Source of the DNA: Notamacropus eugenii
Taxonomy: Eukaryota; Chordata; Mammalia; Diprotodontia; Macropodidae
Direction: 5' to 3'
Assembly: GCF_028372415.1 (NCBI RefSeq)
Contig: NC_092875.1
Coordinates: 56,966,919 to 57,030,918, forward strand
DNA: 64,000 bases
Part shown: one piece after another, positions 24,690 through 35,554 of the stretch
Numbering within the stretch: the first letter of the stretch is position 1
How the letters are laid out: the number at the start of each line of letters is the position of its first letter
Translations under genes and position numbers: made by a program
Notes under the pieces: generated by a model
What the model was told of the DNA's origin: nothing
The model's input: the letters and a program-made list of their open reading frames with translations, nothing else
Database searches by the model: none

Positions 24690-25755
24690 AACTGAATGCT
24701 GAATAGCGTACAAGAAACTGGGTGGTACAGTCAGCTGATATGTAGTGGTCAGACACTTTTTGACTTCAAGGGGACAGGAAGGGGCTTCATGATTAGATAC
24801 CGGAAAGGGGGAATTTCATTAGCACCTCATTCATATGTCAGAATTGTAAAAGACTTCTTGAAAGGTATAACAACCATGATAGAATCACTTTGATGACTCT
24901 CTAATCATTAATATCAAGTGAGGCATAAAACAGGGAGATGCAACTTCACCAAAGAAAGTCTCCAGGGTCATGAAAGAGATCCAGCATAGAATCCAAAACC
25001 GAAAGAAACTTTCTACAGATGATGAAATCCTTCAGATGCCCCTATTTGGAGATGGCATTGTGTTGATCGCATCAAGGCCTGGAATATTACAGATGAGATC
25101 CAAAAGTACTCAAGAGTTTGGATGAACTCTCATAGTAAAAAAAAAAATAATCAAATGTATACAGAACACTGATATACAGTTGGATGCACAACCTATGGAG
25201 TTCATTCATAAACATTTTTATTTTGGACAAATGAATGAGTTCAGACCAGAATTAACTAGAGGAGATAACAGATTGCCTTGAGTAAACAGGAAAAAAAAAG
25301 AAAACAGAAAAATTGTTAATGACTCCAAGTTTCTCCAGGGAACAAAGACCTGTCTTTTTTAACCTCAGCATGCTTCTAATGTTCTTGTAAGACTGCAAGT
25401 CAAGAAACACTACAATCTCCAAAGAATTGAAATTGAGAATCATCCAAAGGGGAATCACCTGATGAGCCTGAACAAAATGTAACACACTACAAACAAGGAA
25501 TTACAAAGAAGTGCAGTAAAAAAAAAAAAAAAGTCATCAAAGTGATGTATGAAGGGAAAAGGCTGACTGGCTACCTAGCAAAAGAAATGAAACTATGAGC
25601 TCCACAGGTATCCTAATGGTGTCAAGAAAAGCACCCAACACATTGAATGGACGTAGAGAAGCATAATAAGGAATGGGTAGACACAGATGTGCCAGAATCT
25701 GCTTTATTGGAGAGAATAACCACATTGGCGAGATCACAGACCCATTGAAATAATG
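24690..25755 (+). mobile_element. RTE/BovB-like LINE remnant
   Basis: In shifting frames I read IKQGDATSP, STDDEILQMPLFGDGIVLIA, then DIQLDAQPMEFIHKHFYFGQ and KEWVDTDVPESALLERITTL, which follow the order of an RTE-clade reverse transcriptase and its C-terminal end. Several stops and frameshifts. Part of it (24700-24900) is less certain. Confidence 0.6.
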
Positions 25756-25761
25756 TCTCCT

Positions 25762-25945
25762 CCTGGATGCTGGGCAGACACCTCAAATTTAACGTATCCC
25801 AAACAAAACTCAAATACCACCTTCCTCTCCAGATCACACTTCCTCCTTGTTTGTATTAACGGCACCACCATTGTCCCAGCAATCCAGGCTTGAAAGTAAG
25901 GTCAGTTATCTTTGCTCCTTCCCTCTTCCTAACTCCCTGGCTATA
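25762..25945 (+). mobile_element. L2-like internal fragment
   Basis: ttaacgtatcccaaacaaaa, ggcaccaccattgtccc and aatccaggcttgaaagtaag match the interior of L2-like elements (compare 2590-2630). Truncated on both sides. Confidence 0.5.
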
Positions 25946-25964
25946 TCTAAATGTTATATAATGA

Positions 25965-26210
25965 TGAGGAGGACGAGGTGATAGCTAACATCTATAACTT
26001 GATGGTTTGCAGAGTGCTTTACATGTGTTGTTTTATTTGATCCTGAGAAAAACCCTGTGAGGTGAGCACAGCTGTCCCCATTTTTCAGATAAGGAAACTG
26101 AGACTGAGAGAAGTTAAGCAACTTTTCCAGCATTACACAGCTAATAAACATCTGAAACACGATTTAACTCAATGCTTCCTGACTTCAAGTTCCACATTCT
26201 TTTCTATTGC
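25965..26210 (-). mobile_element. MIR-like SINE
   Basis: gagtgctttacatgtgttgt, ttcagataaggaaactgaga and tcaatgcttcctgacttcaa. Confidence 0.7.
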
Positions 26211-26344
26211 ATCGTGCTATAGTTCCTCATACTTGGACTATTGTCCAAGTTCTGACCGGTCCCCCTGCCTCAACGTTTCCCCTACTTCAGGTCATCCTTC
26301 ACTTAGCTGGAAAATTGATCTTCCGAAAGGGAAAGATGGAAGGA

Positions 26345-26615
26345 AGAAAGCAAGCAAGCATTTATTAAGTACCTACTATATGGTGGGTGCTGTGCTAAGT
26401 GATTTACAGATTTTTACCTCATTTGATTCTCACAATAATGCTGGAAGGAGGTGCTATTATTGTCCTAATTTTACAGTTGAGGAAACAGAGGCAGGCAGAG
26501 ATTTAGTGATTTACCTAAGGTTATACAGCTGGCATGTGTCAGAGGAGGGAACTCGAATCCTGGTCTTTTTGACTTCAAGGCTGGTGGTTTTCTATCCATT
26601 AAATCATGGCTTAAT
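26345..26615 (-). mobile_element. MIR-like SINE
   Basis: gcatttattaagtacctact, gaggaaacagaggcaggcag and gtggttttctatccattaaa. Confidence 0.7.
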
Positions 26616-27372
26616 TGATTGAATTAAATTTTTTAAATTAACTTGGACCCTAGCAATTCAGGAGGTCTTTGCTTTACTAGAGAACAGGAGCCATACCTTC
26701 AAATTGTTGACAAGTGCCCCCGTGAGACAGGAGTGGGGACTGAATTAGTAATCAAGACACCAGAACAAAAAAAAAAAAACCAGGCTTTATGCTCTTGTGG
26801 TGAGACATCAATGTCACATGGTTGCCACCTAGTGACCACTTAGATGATTGCATGTAGTTTGCCTTGGGGGAGAAAAGGACACATGTTTGCAAGAAGCTAT
26901 AAAAATCACTGACAAGTCATGGAAACCTGGAATGGGAGCCTGGCCTTCACAAGAAGCTTAGAATCCTGGATCTGGCATACGCTGTGTAGCCTTGGGAAAA
27001 GAGCACCAGCAGCCGCACTCCTGGTTGCAAAGCTCTTGACTTGTGTATTTTCATTTGATCCTTACCACACCCCTGTGAGTGAGTAGCAGCTCCTCCCCTC
27101 CTGCTTCTCCCCTCCCCTTTCCTCCCATCTCGTCTTCTATCCTTCCCTCTTCTTTCCTCCCCTCCTCTCTCCATTTCTTCCCTCCCTCCCCCTCCCCTCC
27201 ATTCACTCTGTGCTAGGAGTGCAGTGACATGTTGTCCAGTCTATGAACTCCAGAGTGAGATGGGCTTAAGGCTTGGTCTTTGAGTAAGGAATCTAGCCAG
27301 TAAACGCAAAGGAAAAAGGCAACTTTTGGCCATCGAAGTGTACCTTCCCCTGGGCAGACCACCTTTCCCCAG
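26616..27372. other. Intergenic, unassigned
   Basis: 27080-27210 is pyrimidine-rich (cctcccatctcgtcttctat, ctcccctcctctctccattt). The rest shows no family. Confidence 0.5.
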
Positions 27373-27726
27373 GTAAGGAGGGAGAGGAGAGAAAAGGGGA
27401 GGGAAGAGAAGGGGAGGGGAGGGAAGAGAAGAGGAGGGGAGGGAAGAGAAGGGGAGGGGAGGGAAGAGAAGGGGAGGGGAAGGAAGAGAAGGGGAGGGGA
27501 GGGAAGAGAAGGGGAGGGGAGGGAAGAGAAGGGGAGGGGAAGGAAGAGAAGGGGAGGGGAGGGAAGAGAAGGGGAGGGGAGGGAAGAGAAGGGGAGGGGA
27601 AGGAAGAGAAGGGGAGGGGAGGGGAGGGAAGAGAAGGGGAGGGGAGGGAAGAGAAGGGGAGGGGAGGGAAGAGAAGGGGAGGGGAGGACAGAGAAGGGGA
27701 GGGGAGGGAAGGGGAGGGGAGGACAG
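27373..27726 (+). repeat. Purine-only minisatellite, about 20-bp unit
   Basis: Repeated gggaagagaaggggagggga with variants (ggaaggaagagaa), about 17 units and almost no pyrimidine for 350 bases on the plus strand. It has mirror symmetry, so it could adopt a triplex (H-DNA) form. The matching 154-residue Pro/Ser/Leu frame on the minus strand is an artefact. Confidence 0.9.
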
Positions 27727-27795
27727 AAAATTTAAAACTGTGGAAGTGAATGTTCAAAACTAAAAATAAATAAACAAAAGAATTAAAATAAACAT
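27727..27795 (+). mobile_element. L1 3' tail following a purine array
   Basis: agaaaatttaaaactgtgga, then gtgaatgttcaaaactaaaa and ataaataaacaaa are the last bases of an L1 3' UTR. The tandem array just upstream sits where the L1 G-rich tract normally is. Confidence 0.7.
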
Positions 27796-27879
27796 CTGTT
27801 ACACAGCTGCAAAGTACAGAGTCTCATACTAGACTCTGGGAGATAGTTCAATGGATCCTTGGATTCAAGATATTGATTA

Positions 27880-28330
27880 GTCAGTCAACAAACATTCATT
27901 AAGCACCTACCCCATGCCCAGCGCTGTGCTAAATGCTAAGAATAAAAAAAGAAGCCAAACATAGTCCCTACCTACAAGGAGCTGACAGTCTAATGGGAGA
28001 GACAACAAACAAACAGATCTGTACAAACTAGTTATATAGAAGATCAATAAGAAATCATTGACAGAGGGCAGACGCTGGAATTAGGAGGGGTTGGGAAAGG
28101 TATCCTGTAGAAGATGGGATTTTAGTTGGAAATTAAAAGAAGCCAGGAAAGCCAATAGACAGAGATGAGGGAGGATGGCATTTCAGGCATGGGGGAAAGT
28201 CAGAGGAAATGCTTGGTGCTAAGAGATGGAGTGTCTTGTTTGGCCAAGAGCCAGGAGGCCAGTGTCACTGGATCTAAAAATGTATAGTCAAGAGTAAGGT
28301 TTAAACAGACTGGAAAATCAAGACATATTG
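27880..28330 (+). repeat. Repeat X copy
   Basis: It starts aacattcattaagcacctac, continues gcgctgtgctaaatgctaag and gcatttcaggcatggggga, and ends near gtcactggatc. It is truncated relative to 29375-30170. Confidence 0.65.
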
Positions 28331-28334
28331 ATTG

Positions 28335-28545
28335 AATGTTGCTGTTCAGTCATTTCAGTCTTGTCTGACTCTTCATGACCTCTTGGGGTTTTCTTGGCAG
28401 CCATACTAGAGTCATTTGTCATTTTCTTCTCCAGCTCATTTTACAGATGAGGAAGCTGAGGCAAATAGGGTTAAGTGACTTACCCAGGGTCACATAGCTA
28501 GTGAGTGTCTGAGGCTGGATTTGAACTCAGGAAGATGAATCTTCC
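28335..28545 (-). mobile_element. SINE (MIR/CORE-like with an RTE-like tail)
   Basis: gttgctgttcagtcatttca, ttggggttttcttggcagcc and ctgaggctggatttgaactc. Same type as 5008-5252 and 55922-56145. Confidence 0.75.
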
Positions 28546-28639
28546 TGAAATAGATGGCCTCTAAGGTCCCTTCTAGCTCTAGCTGGGTCTGTATTATCAG
28601 ACTAAGGTGATCTCATCCTTCTCAGCTCTGAGAATCTAA

Positions 28640-28880
28640 ATCATTGAACTGTGCCTCAGTTTTTTCCTTTGGGTCTGTATCTTCTTTCACAATATGACTA
28701 ATATGGAATTACGCTTTACATGATTGAACATGCATAATCTATATCAAATTGTTTACCATCTCAGGGAGGGGGGAGGTGAGGGAATGAGAGAGAATTTAGA
28801 ACCCAAAAGAAATTTTAATGAATATTTTAAATTGTCTTTACATGTAACTAAGGAAAAAAATAAAATATTATTTTTTAAAT
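28640..28880 (+). mobile_element. L1 3' end fragment
   Basis: tgactaatatggaattacgc, ccatctcagggaggggggag and gtctttacatgtaactaagg, with A-rich tail. Confidence 0.75.
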
Positions 28881-29374
28881 ACTTTCCCAGTAGTATCTGT
28901 ATTAGGGCTCATTTTCCCTTTGGGCAATTGCCTGCAGGACCATCTTCTAGGTGTAAGATATGACAATATATGAATTACTGAACAAAATCCTGTTCACTGT
29001 GTCTATGACATGATTTGGAAGCTGGATTTGGGCTCAGAAGAGTGAAGAATTAAATCAGTCAGGTCACTGGCAAACGTTGGCACCTTTGTTCTTTGTCTGA
29101 GCTTGAATGTGCAGGGGAGAATTTCTCAGAAGTCCAGCCAAGGTCACCAAGAGCAGAATCCAATCCGAGAGAATGGACCCAAAGTTAGCCAGACCATCAT
29201 TCACATTCTCTCCACATTTCCCTTTCTCCCTCTTTGCCTCTCTTAATCAGTTGCTATGCCCAGAGAGTATCATGTCTAGAAGTGGAGATAATAGGTAATT
29301 TGCTTGTCCATCAGTTACCACCCTGGACCTATCTGAAAGCAAAGTAGTAACCTGAGCTTATGTCAGAGAGCTAG

Positions 29375-30170
29375 AAATCAAATAAACAGCATGCACTTAT
29401 TAAATACCTACTGGGTGCCAGACACTGTGCTAGGCACTGGGGGTACAAAAACAGAAGTAAAAACATCCCTGGTCTAAAGGAGGAGGCAAAATGTATACAT
29501 TTAAATAGAGACTTATTATACCTAAAATGGATACAAGGTAATTTGAGAGGGAGGATACTAGTAGCTGAAGGGAATCAGAAAATACTTCATAAAAAGTGGC
29601 TTGAGTGAAGTTCTAAAGGAAACCAATGGTTCAGAGAGGCAGAGGTGAGGAGGGAAGGCATTCCAGGCAAGAGTGATAGCCAGGTAAAGGCCAAGAGGTG
29701 GAAGGTGGAGCCTCATGTGAGAAGCAACATGGTTAGCTGTGTAACTGGATTATAGTGTGCTTATAGGGAAGTGAGAATGAAAAGATTGAGAAGGTAGGAA
29801 GGGATCAGACTGTGAAGAGTTTTAAATATCAGAGATGGGAGTTTATTTTTGACCCTAGAAGTAATGGAGAGTACCTGGAATTTATTGAGAATGGCATTTA
29901 GGAAAATCACTTTGGCAGTCATGGATGATGAATGGGAGGGTGGGGGAGACTTGAGGCAGAGAGCAATGAGAAGACTGCTGCCATTGTTTAGGCGAAAGGT
30001 AATGATGAGGACCCAAACTAAGGTGGTGAATAGAGAAAAGGGACATATGTGATATTTGGTGTAGATATAAAAACAAGATTTGACAACTGAATGGTTATAG
30101 GGTGTGGGGATGAGGGAAAGAAAAGAGTTAAAGAGAACTCCAAGGTTGAGAAACTAATTGAATGGATAGG
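29375..30170 (+). repeat. Repeat X, longest copy
   Basis: About 0.8 kb, starting with the head 'cttattaaatacctactggg', then gacactgtgctaggcactgg, gcattccaggcaagagtg, aatcactttggcagtcatgg and caaggttgagaaac. The same order appears in the copies at 35555 and 27880. No protein is preserved. I do not recognise the family with certainty; it could be a long non-autonomous element or an antisense piece of an old LINE. Confidence 0.65.
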
Positions 30171-30194
30171 GAGGAAAGGGGAGAAGGTGATCAA

Positions 30195-30480
30195 TAGAAA
30201 TTGTTGTTTGCCCTTCATTCTCTTTCCAAAGACCATGACATCAGGAAGGTGACGCCATGACTTGCAAGTGAATTGGATTTAAGTGAGGTAAGGCTGTTCA
30301 AAGTCACCAGCCTCACTTTCTGCTCCGCAGCCATCTGGGTTCAATGGCAAGATATAGATCAGGGGGACTGTAGATGACCCTGGATGCAGTGGGAAACCTT
30401 GGCCTTCTTAAGCTCATGTCTTTCCTAGGTTTCAGTTCATCTGAGGCAATGCCCATTCAGTGATTAAGGTTAAGAAATGA
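30195..30480 (+). repeat. Repeat R copy
   Basis: Contains gaccatgacatcaggaagg, gtgaattggatttaagtg, gtcaccagcctcactttc and agccatctgggttc. It follows directly on the long repeat X copy. Confidence 0.6.
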
Positions 30481-30914
30481 GACAAAAAAAAATGGCCCTT
30501 TATCTAGTCAGAAAAAAAAAATCTATCTGAGAGAGAAAGATCCTCAGGGTTTCTGACTACAGCAGAAACAATTGTTATTTATACTCACTCTGAGCCATCA
30601 AAACCAAACCGATGACCAAATAAGGCTTGGTCTGGGACCTATTGTTGGCCAATCATCTGAGAGTCAGAGTGATTTGGGTTTAAAGCATGGTCCAGTAGCT
30701 CCATTTGAATCCCAATGGACCTTTTCCAAAGCCTGGTTTTCCAGTGCTGTATTTCAGGAAGTCCTAAATGAATAAGAAAGATTGAAGTAAGAACAGGTTT
30801 GAGGGGAATTATAATGAGTTCCATTTTGGACATTTTGCACCTAAGATGCCCATTGGACATACAGGCTGAGATATCCTGAAAACAGTTGGTAATATGGCAC
30901 TAGAGATCAAGTCC
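30481..30914. other. Intergenic, unassigned
   Basis: Short frames only. 30780-30880 (aatgagttccattttggaca, ttgcacctaagatgcccatt) resembles the far 3' part of repeat X-type elements but is not certain. Confidence 0.4.
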
Positions 30915-31075
30915 CCCAACCTCTGGGTGCCTCAGTTTTCTCATTTGTAAGATGGGGATAATAGTAGTAACCTACCTTCCAGAGGTATTATGAAGTAAAA
31001 TGTGTTGATGTTTGTAAAGTGTCCTGCAAAGATTAAGGCAACTACACAAATGTTAACTATTGTTATTTCATTATT
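30915..31075 (+). mobile_element. MIR-like SINE, 3' part
   Basis: cctctgggtgcctcagtttt, aagatggggataatagtagt and atgtttgtaaagtgtcctgc. Confidence 0.65.
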
Positions 31076-31164
31076 AGGAGAGTAAAGAGGACTGCATGTA
31101 TAAATTTAGGAGTCCTCTGCATAGAGAAGAGAAACAAATCCATGAGGGCTGATGAAATGAGAGG

Positions 31165-31460
<296 letters not shown>

Positions 31461-32139
31461 CGAGGATAGGTCCTGGTGTATGCCCACACATACTAAGTAG
31501 GAGAGTGATAATCCAGCAAGAAGGAACGGTCCTATATGTAGGAGGTAGCAGTTGACAATAACTACCCAAACATTCCACCTACTTCTGCTTCTCTTCCCAG
31601 ATCCTGGGGCTATATAGCTGTACTTCTCAGAGCTGAGATTCAGGGCTCAGGGTTCAGACTCCAAATAAAGACCAAAGGAAGATCTAAAGCCCTGCAAGAA
31701 AGCAGTCTTGCTGACTAGGAGACAAGTCAGCCATTCCCAGTCCCACTGGCAGATTCCCCCAATACAGAATGGGAAGGCCTCCTTTATTGACAGGGTAGCA
31801 GCTTCCCTCACTGCCTCTTGTTAATGACCGGCTCATGGCCATAATTTCCCAGGAGACATTGTTTGCGCCTGAGTTTATCCCATGGGCACCTCCTCCAAAA
31901 TAGCTAGGGCTCATTCTATTTCCTTTGCTATGGACACTGGTGTGTATCCCAGAATCACCGAGGCCTCTGCCAGCTCCTTCCTCCTCTTCTGTGAGGAGAC
32001 GGCTTGCCCTCCCCACTGAGCACACAAGTGTGCTCCTCTGCTGTTGATGGCCACAACTTTGCCTGAAATCAGAAAACAAGTGAGGGTAGGACACAACAGC
32101 ACAGAATCATTCTACTTGTCATCTCCTCATATTCCCATA
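31461..32139. other. Intergenic, with an unexplained open stretch on the minus strand
   Basis: On the minus strand 31911-32060 follows a good acceptor-like tttctgatttcag and reads GKVVAINSRGAHLCAQWGGQ, then AVSSQKRRKELAEASVILG, before a stop. I do not recognise it. It may be an old retrocopy or chance. Confidence 0.35.
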
Positions 32140-32315
32140 TAGGGCATCATCATCCACATCAACAACACCCGACAGCATTTATTAATCACCTACGATGTAT
32201 CAGGCACTGTGCTTTATGCTAGGATACAAGGAAAGGCAAAAGACAGTCCCTGCCTTAAGGAACTCACCTTCTGGTGGCTAAGATAACATGCAAACCACTA
32301 TGTACAAACAACTGT
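32140..32315 (+). repeat. Repeat X copy, head only
   Basis: gcatttattaatcacctacg followed by aggcactgtgctttatgcta and aaagacagtccctgcctt. It ends at the start of a repeat R copy. Confidence 0.6.
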
Positions 32316-32324
32316 GTAAATGCT

Positions 32325-32585
32325 GTTATTTGTCCTTTATTCTCAGAGGACCATGACGTCAGGAAGGTGATATCTTGACTTACAAGTGAATTGGATTTAA
32401 GAGAGGGAGGGCTGTGCAAAGTCACCAGCCTCATTTTCTCCTCTGGAGCCATCTGGGTCCTGTGGTCAGATATAGAACCCGGAGATGGCCCCAGATTCAG
32501 TGGGAGACCTTGGCCTTTTTAAGCTAAGGTCTTGTTAAGTTCTCACTTTGACTGAAGCAACACCCATTCAGTGTCTAAGGCTAAG
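32325..32585 (+). repeat. Repeat R copy 1 of a tandem pair
   Basis: gaggaccatgacgtcaggaa, gtgaattggatttaagag, gggctgtgcaaagtcaccag and gagccatctgggtcc. The same blocks in the same order occur at 4445-4640, 30195-30480 and 32592-32760. The head matches the LINE-like piece at 45955-46230, so R is probably the 3' end of a non-LTR element. Confidence 0.6.
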
Positions 32586-32591
32586 CTGTTG

Positions 32592-32760
32592 TTGGAACTT
32601 CTTTTCAAAGAGGACATTGACATCAGGAAGGTGATGCCATGACTTGCAAGTGCATTGGATTTAAGTGAAGCAGGGCTGTACAAAGTCATCAACCTCACTT
32701 TCTTCTCCAGAGTCATCTGGGTCCAGTGGCCAGATATGGATCAGGATGACTAGAGATGGC
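32592..32760 (+). repeat. Repeat R copy 2 of a tandem pair
   Basis: Directly after the first copy, with ttcaaagaggacattgacat, gtgcattggatttaagtg and gagtcatctgggtcc. The two copies differ enough to be separate old insertions or an old duplication. Confidence 0.55.
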
Positions 32761-32789
32761 CCCCAAATGGGACATAAGCTCAGAAGGTA

Positions 32790-33609
32790 AAGACTAATGG
32801 TAGACACTAAAGCTGAAGGCCACCTAACCATGGCATGAAGGCTAATGGCCATCTTACCAAATACATGGAGGGTGAAGGTCACACCTTCCAAGATATCCAA
32901 GAGAGAAAAGAACTATGAAAGGCCATGCAAACTTAGGAAGCATACAAGTTGGGTTCTGAGCTTTGAGGCAAACAGCTGACTTTTGAGACTTCATCAGTGG
33001 TCTGCTCATTAGGGTAGTCATTAAGCGCTCAAGTCTGCCCATTTCTACTCATCTAGAATTGAGAGCTACGTCCTCTGCCTCAGTCAAGTCACTTCCATAC
33101 TCAGCTGGGTCTTCCTGGAGAAAACAGTCCTCCCTTCTTGGGACCTACCCATCCTAGACACATTGCCCTTGGCTCCACTCTCCCTGGCTCCAGCCTTAGC
33201 TGCAGAAAATGTCCCTATGCAAAGAGAAGCGGTCTTCCCTGAGCTTCAAGCTGCCTGAGTTTACTTGTGAGTTCCCCCACCCTTTCACTGTGTTCCTAAG
33301 AAGTGGCCATCCAGCAGGGAACTCATTACCATGGGAGTCACTCCATTGTTACATTTTTAATAATGCTAATAGTTCTTAGAAGTAACAGCAACATTGGGAC
33401 AAGAACCCCGGACTTCAATCCAGGAAACCTACATTTGAATTGTCTACTTATCAACTTTGTGGCCATGAAGAAGTCATGTCACTTTGCTAAGCCTTCATTT
33501 CTTCATGCAGGAAAACAGAGAGAATGTGTGAACTATTCACCTCATTTGGTTTTTGTCAAGAAAACTTCTTGGTAAACGTGAATTTTTGTTGTTTCTTTCT
33601 TTGGTCGCT
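32790..33609. other. Intergenic, unassigned
   Basis: 33300-33500 has SINE-like phrases (gaaccccggacttcaatcca, gtcactttgctaagccttca) but not a full element. The rest is without signal. Confidence 0.45.
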
Positions 33610-33840
33610 AGATGGCGAAAACAGAGTGGATAGAGTCCAGAAGAATTCACATGGTGTCTTGAATCCCTGACTAGCTAGCTGTTGGGACCATGGACAAGTC
33701 ATTGTAACTTCTCCTAGACTTAGTTTTCTTATTTGCAATGTGGGGATGGGAGCCTCTACTTCACAAGGTAGCTGTGAAGATCAAATGAGGTAACAAGATA
33801 AAGTGTCTATATAGACGCTATCCCTCCTCTTCCTTTTCCT
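33610..33840 (+). mobile_element. MIR-like SINE
   Basis: acagagtggatagagtccag, catggacaagtcattgtaac and gtgaagatcaaatgaggtaa. Confidence 0.65.
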
Positions 33841-33864
33841 CTCTCCCTTCTTCCTCCTCCCCTA

Positions 33865-33985
33865 CATGGTGTTATGAGTAAAGTGGACCTGTGAGTTGTG
33901 AGGACCTGGATTCAAGTCCAGCCTTTGACACCCTGGCTGTGTGAGCTTGGATAAGTCACTTCTCAGTGCTACAGCCAATTCTCTA
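33865..33985 (+). mobile_element. Short SINE fragment
   Basis: gaggacctggattcaagtcc and gctgtgtgagcttggataag. A third copy follows at 34014. Confidence 0.55.
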
Positions 33986-34013
33986 AATTCCAGAACAGAT
34001 GCAAGCTTGCACT

Positions 34014-34262
34014 GAGGCAGTTAGGTGGTATAACAGATAGAGTGCTGGACTTGGAATCAGGGAAAACCCTAGTTTGAGTTTACATCCTGCCTGTGATATT
34101 TAATAGCTGCATGACCCTGGGTAAGTCACAACCTCTCTGAACCCTGATTTCTTCATCTACATGATGGGGATGAGCTATCACTTAATCCTTGAGACTATTG
34201 CATGTAAAGTACTTTGCAAACCTTAAAGTGATATATCAATGTTTAGCTACTGTTATTAGTAG
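34014..34262 (+). mobile_element. MIR-like SINE
   Basis: aggcagttaggtggtataac, tgcatgaccctgggtaagtc and tgatatatcaatgtttagct. Confidence 0.7.
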
Positions 34263-34584
34263 AAGAAATATCTTCACTAGGAGGTCTCTACACTGTACCA
34301 TTGAAAGCACAGGTTTGGTTGAACTAAGAGAGTCACACCCAAATGTGCCTTTTTCTAACTTTCTATTAGTTCTCTCTTGGGGCTACACAGAACATGGCTC
34401 ATCTTTCTTCTGTACGACAGCCCTTCAAATAGTTGAAGATAGTGATCACATCTTCCAGGCCTGAGATCCACTTCTGCCCTACCAAATCTTCCAGATTTTG
34501 TCCATAAACTTTATTCTTCTTTCCAGCAGTGGGACCAGGAAATGTACCAAAGGTTTAACAACATACAAAGCAAAGTTTGTAAGA

Positions 34585-34760
34585 AGAAACCTTAGAAGCC
34601 ATCCTGCCCAATACCTTACTTTGCCGATGAGTAAACTGACATACCGAGGTTAAATAATTTGGCCAGGATTGCAGAGCAAATAACTGTTTGAGGTAGGTTT
34701 TGAATTTGTCTTTGGGACCCCAAGTCCACTGCCCCATCTACTGTGTCGTGCTGACTCTCA
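34585..34760 (-). mobile_element. MIR-like SINE fragment
   Basis: gatgagtaaactgacatacc and cactgccccatctactgtgt. Degenerate. Confidence 0.55.
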
Positions 34761-34924
34761 GAAGTTACTGTATGAGGGATTTACATGAGATGGTTTCTAA
34801 TGTCCCTCCAACTCTGACATTGTGACCTGAAGATACTTTCCATTTTCTCATTGGGCTCAGTATATACTTTCCTCCCTTTGCAGTATCACAAAACCTCAGA
34901 ACTTGGAAAGGCATCAATGGTTCC

Positions 34925-35105
34925 AGGACTGGAGTTGGAATTAGAAAGGACCTGAGGCCAGATCTAGTCCAACCCCCTCACCTGATGGATAGGGAAACTG
35001 AGGACCAGAGAGGAGATTGCCCACAGTTACATAAGTAGAAAATGGCAGGGCAGGCTTTGAAATCACATCTTATTTCAAAGTCTGCAGTCTTTGCCTAGTG
35101 CCACG
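34925..35105 (-). mobile_element. MIR-like SINE fragment
   Basis: ggatagggaaactgaggacc and gcagtctttgcctagtgcca. Degenerate. Confidence 0.55.
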
Positions 35106-35554
35106 TGGTGGACTCCAAGTAGCGATCCAACCACTCCACAAGACTTCCAGTGATGAGAAGCTCACAACTCACGAAGGCAGACCCTTCCATTATTTTATGT
35201 TATTTTATGACACTTCTCACCCCTCTCTCCCACTCCTAGATCTGTTCTCTTTGGCCATCTTCCACGTGAAAGCAGGTTAGATACTGAAACAGTACTCAGG
35301 AACTCCACTACCGCCACACCCTGATCTTCTCCATTCTGAGTCATGCTTATGGCTCATCCTGCTTCTTAAGAAAAACAGGCCTGGTATTCCACCCCAACTT
35401 CCAGAGCTGCCATAACCAACTTCCTTAGGTGCGAATTAATGGAGCCCCTCCATCTGCTCAGACATGCCCCCTTCACATGTGACTACTACAACACACCTCT
35501 GCTGTATTCAGTCTGGACAATGGTGACCCTGGGTTTTCAATGGCAACAATCGAA

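Noticed and set aside
27293-27757. 154-codon Pro/Ser/Leu frame on the minus strand
   Set aside because: Translation of the purine minisatellite.
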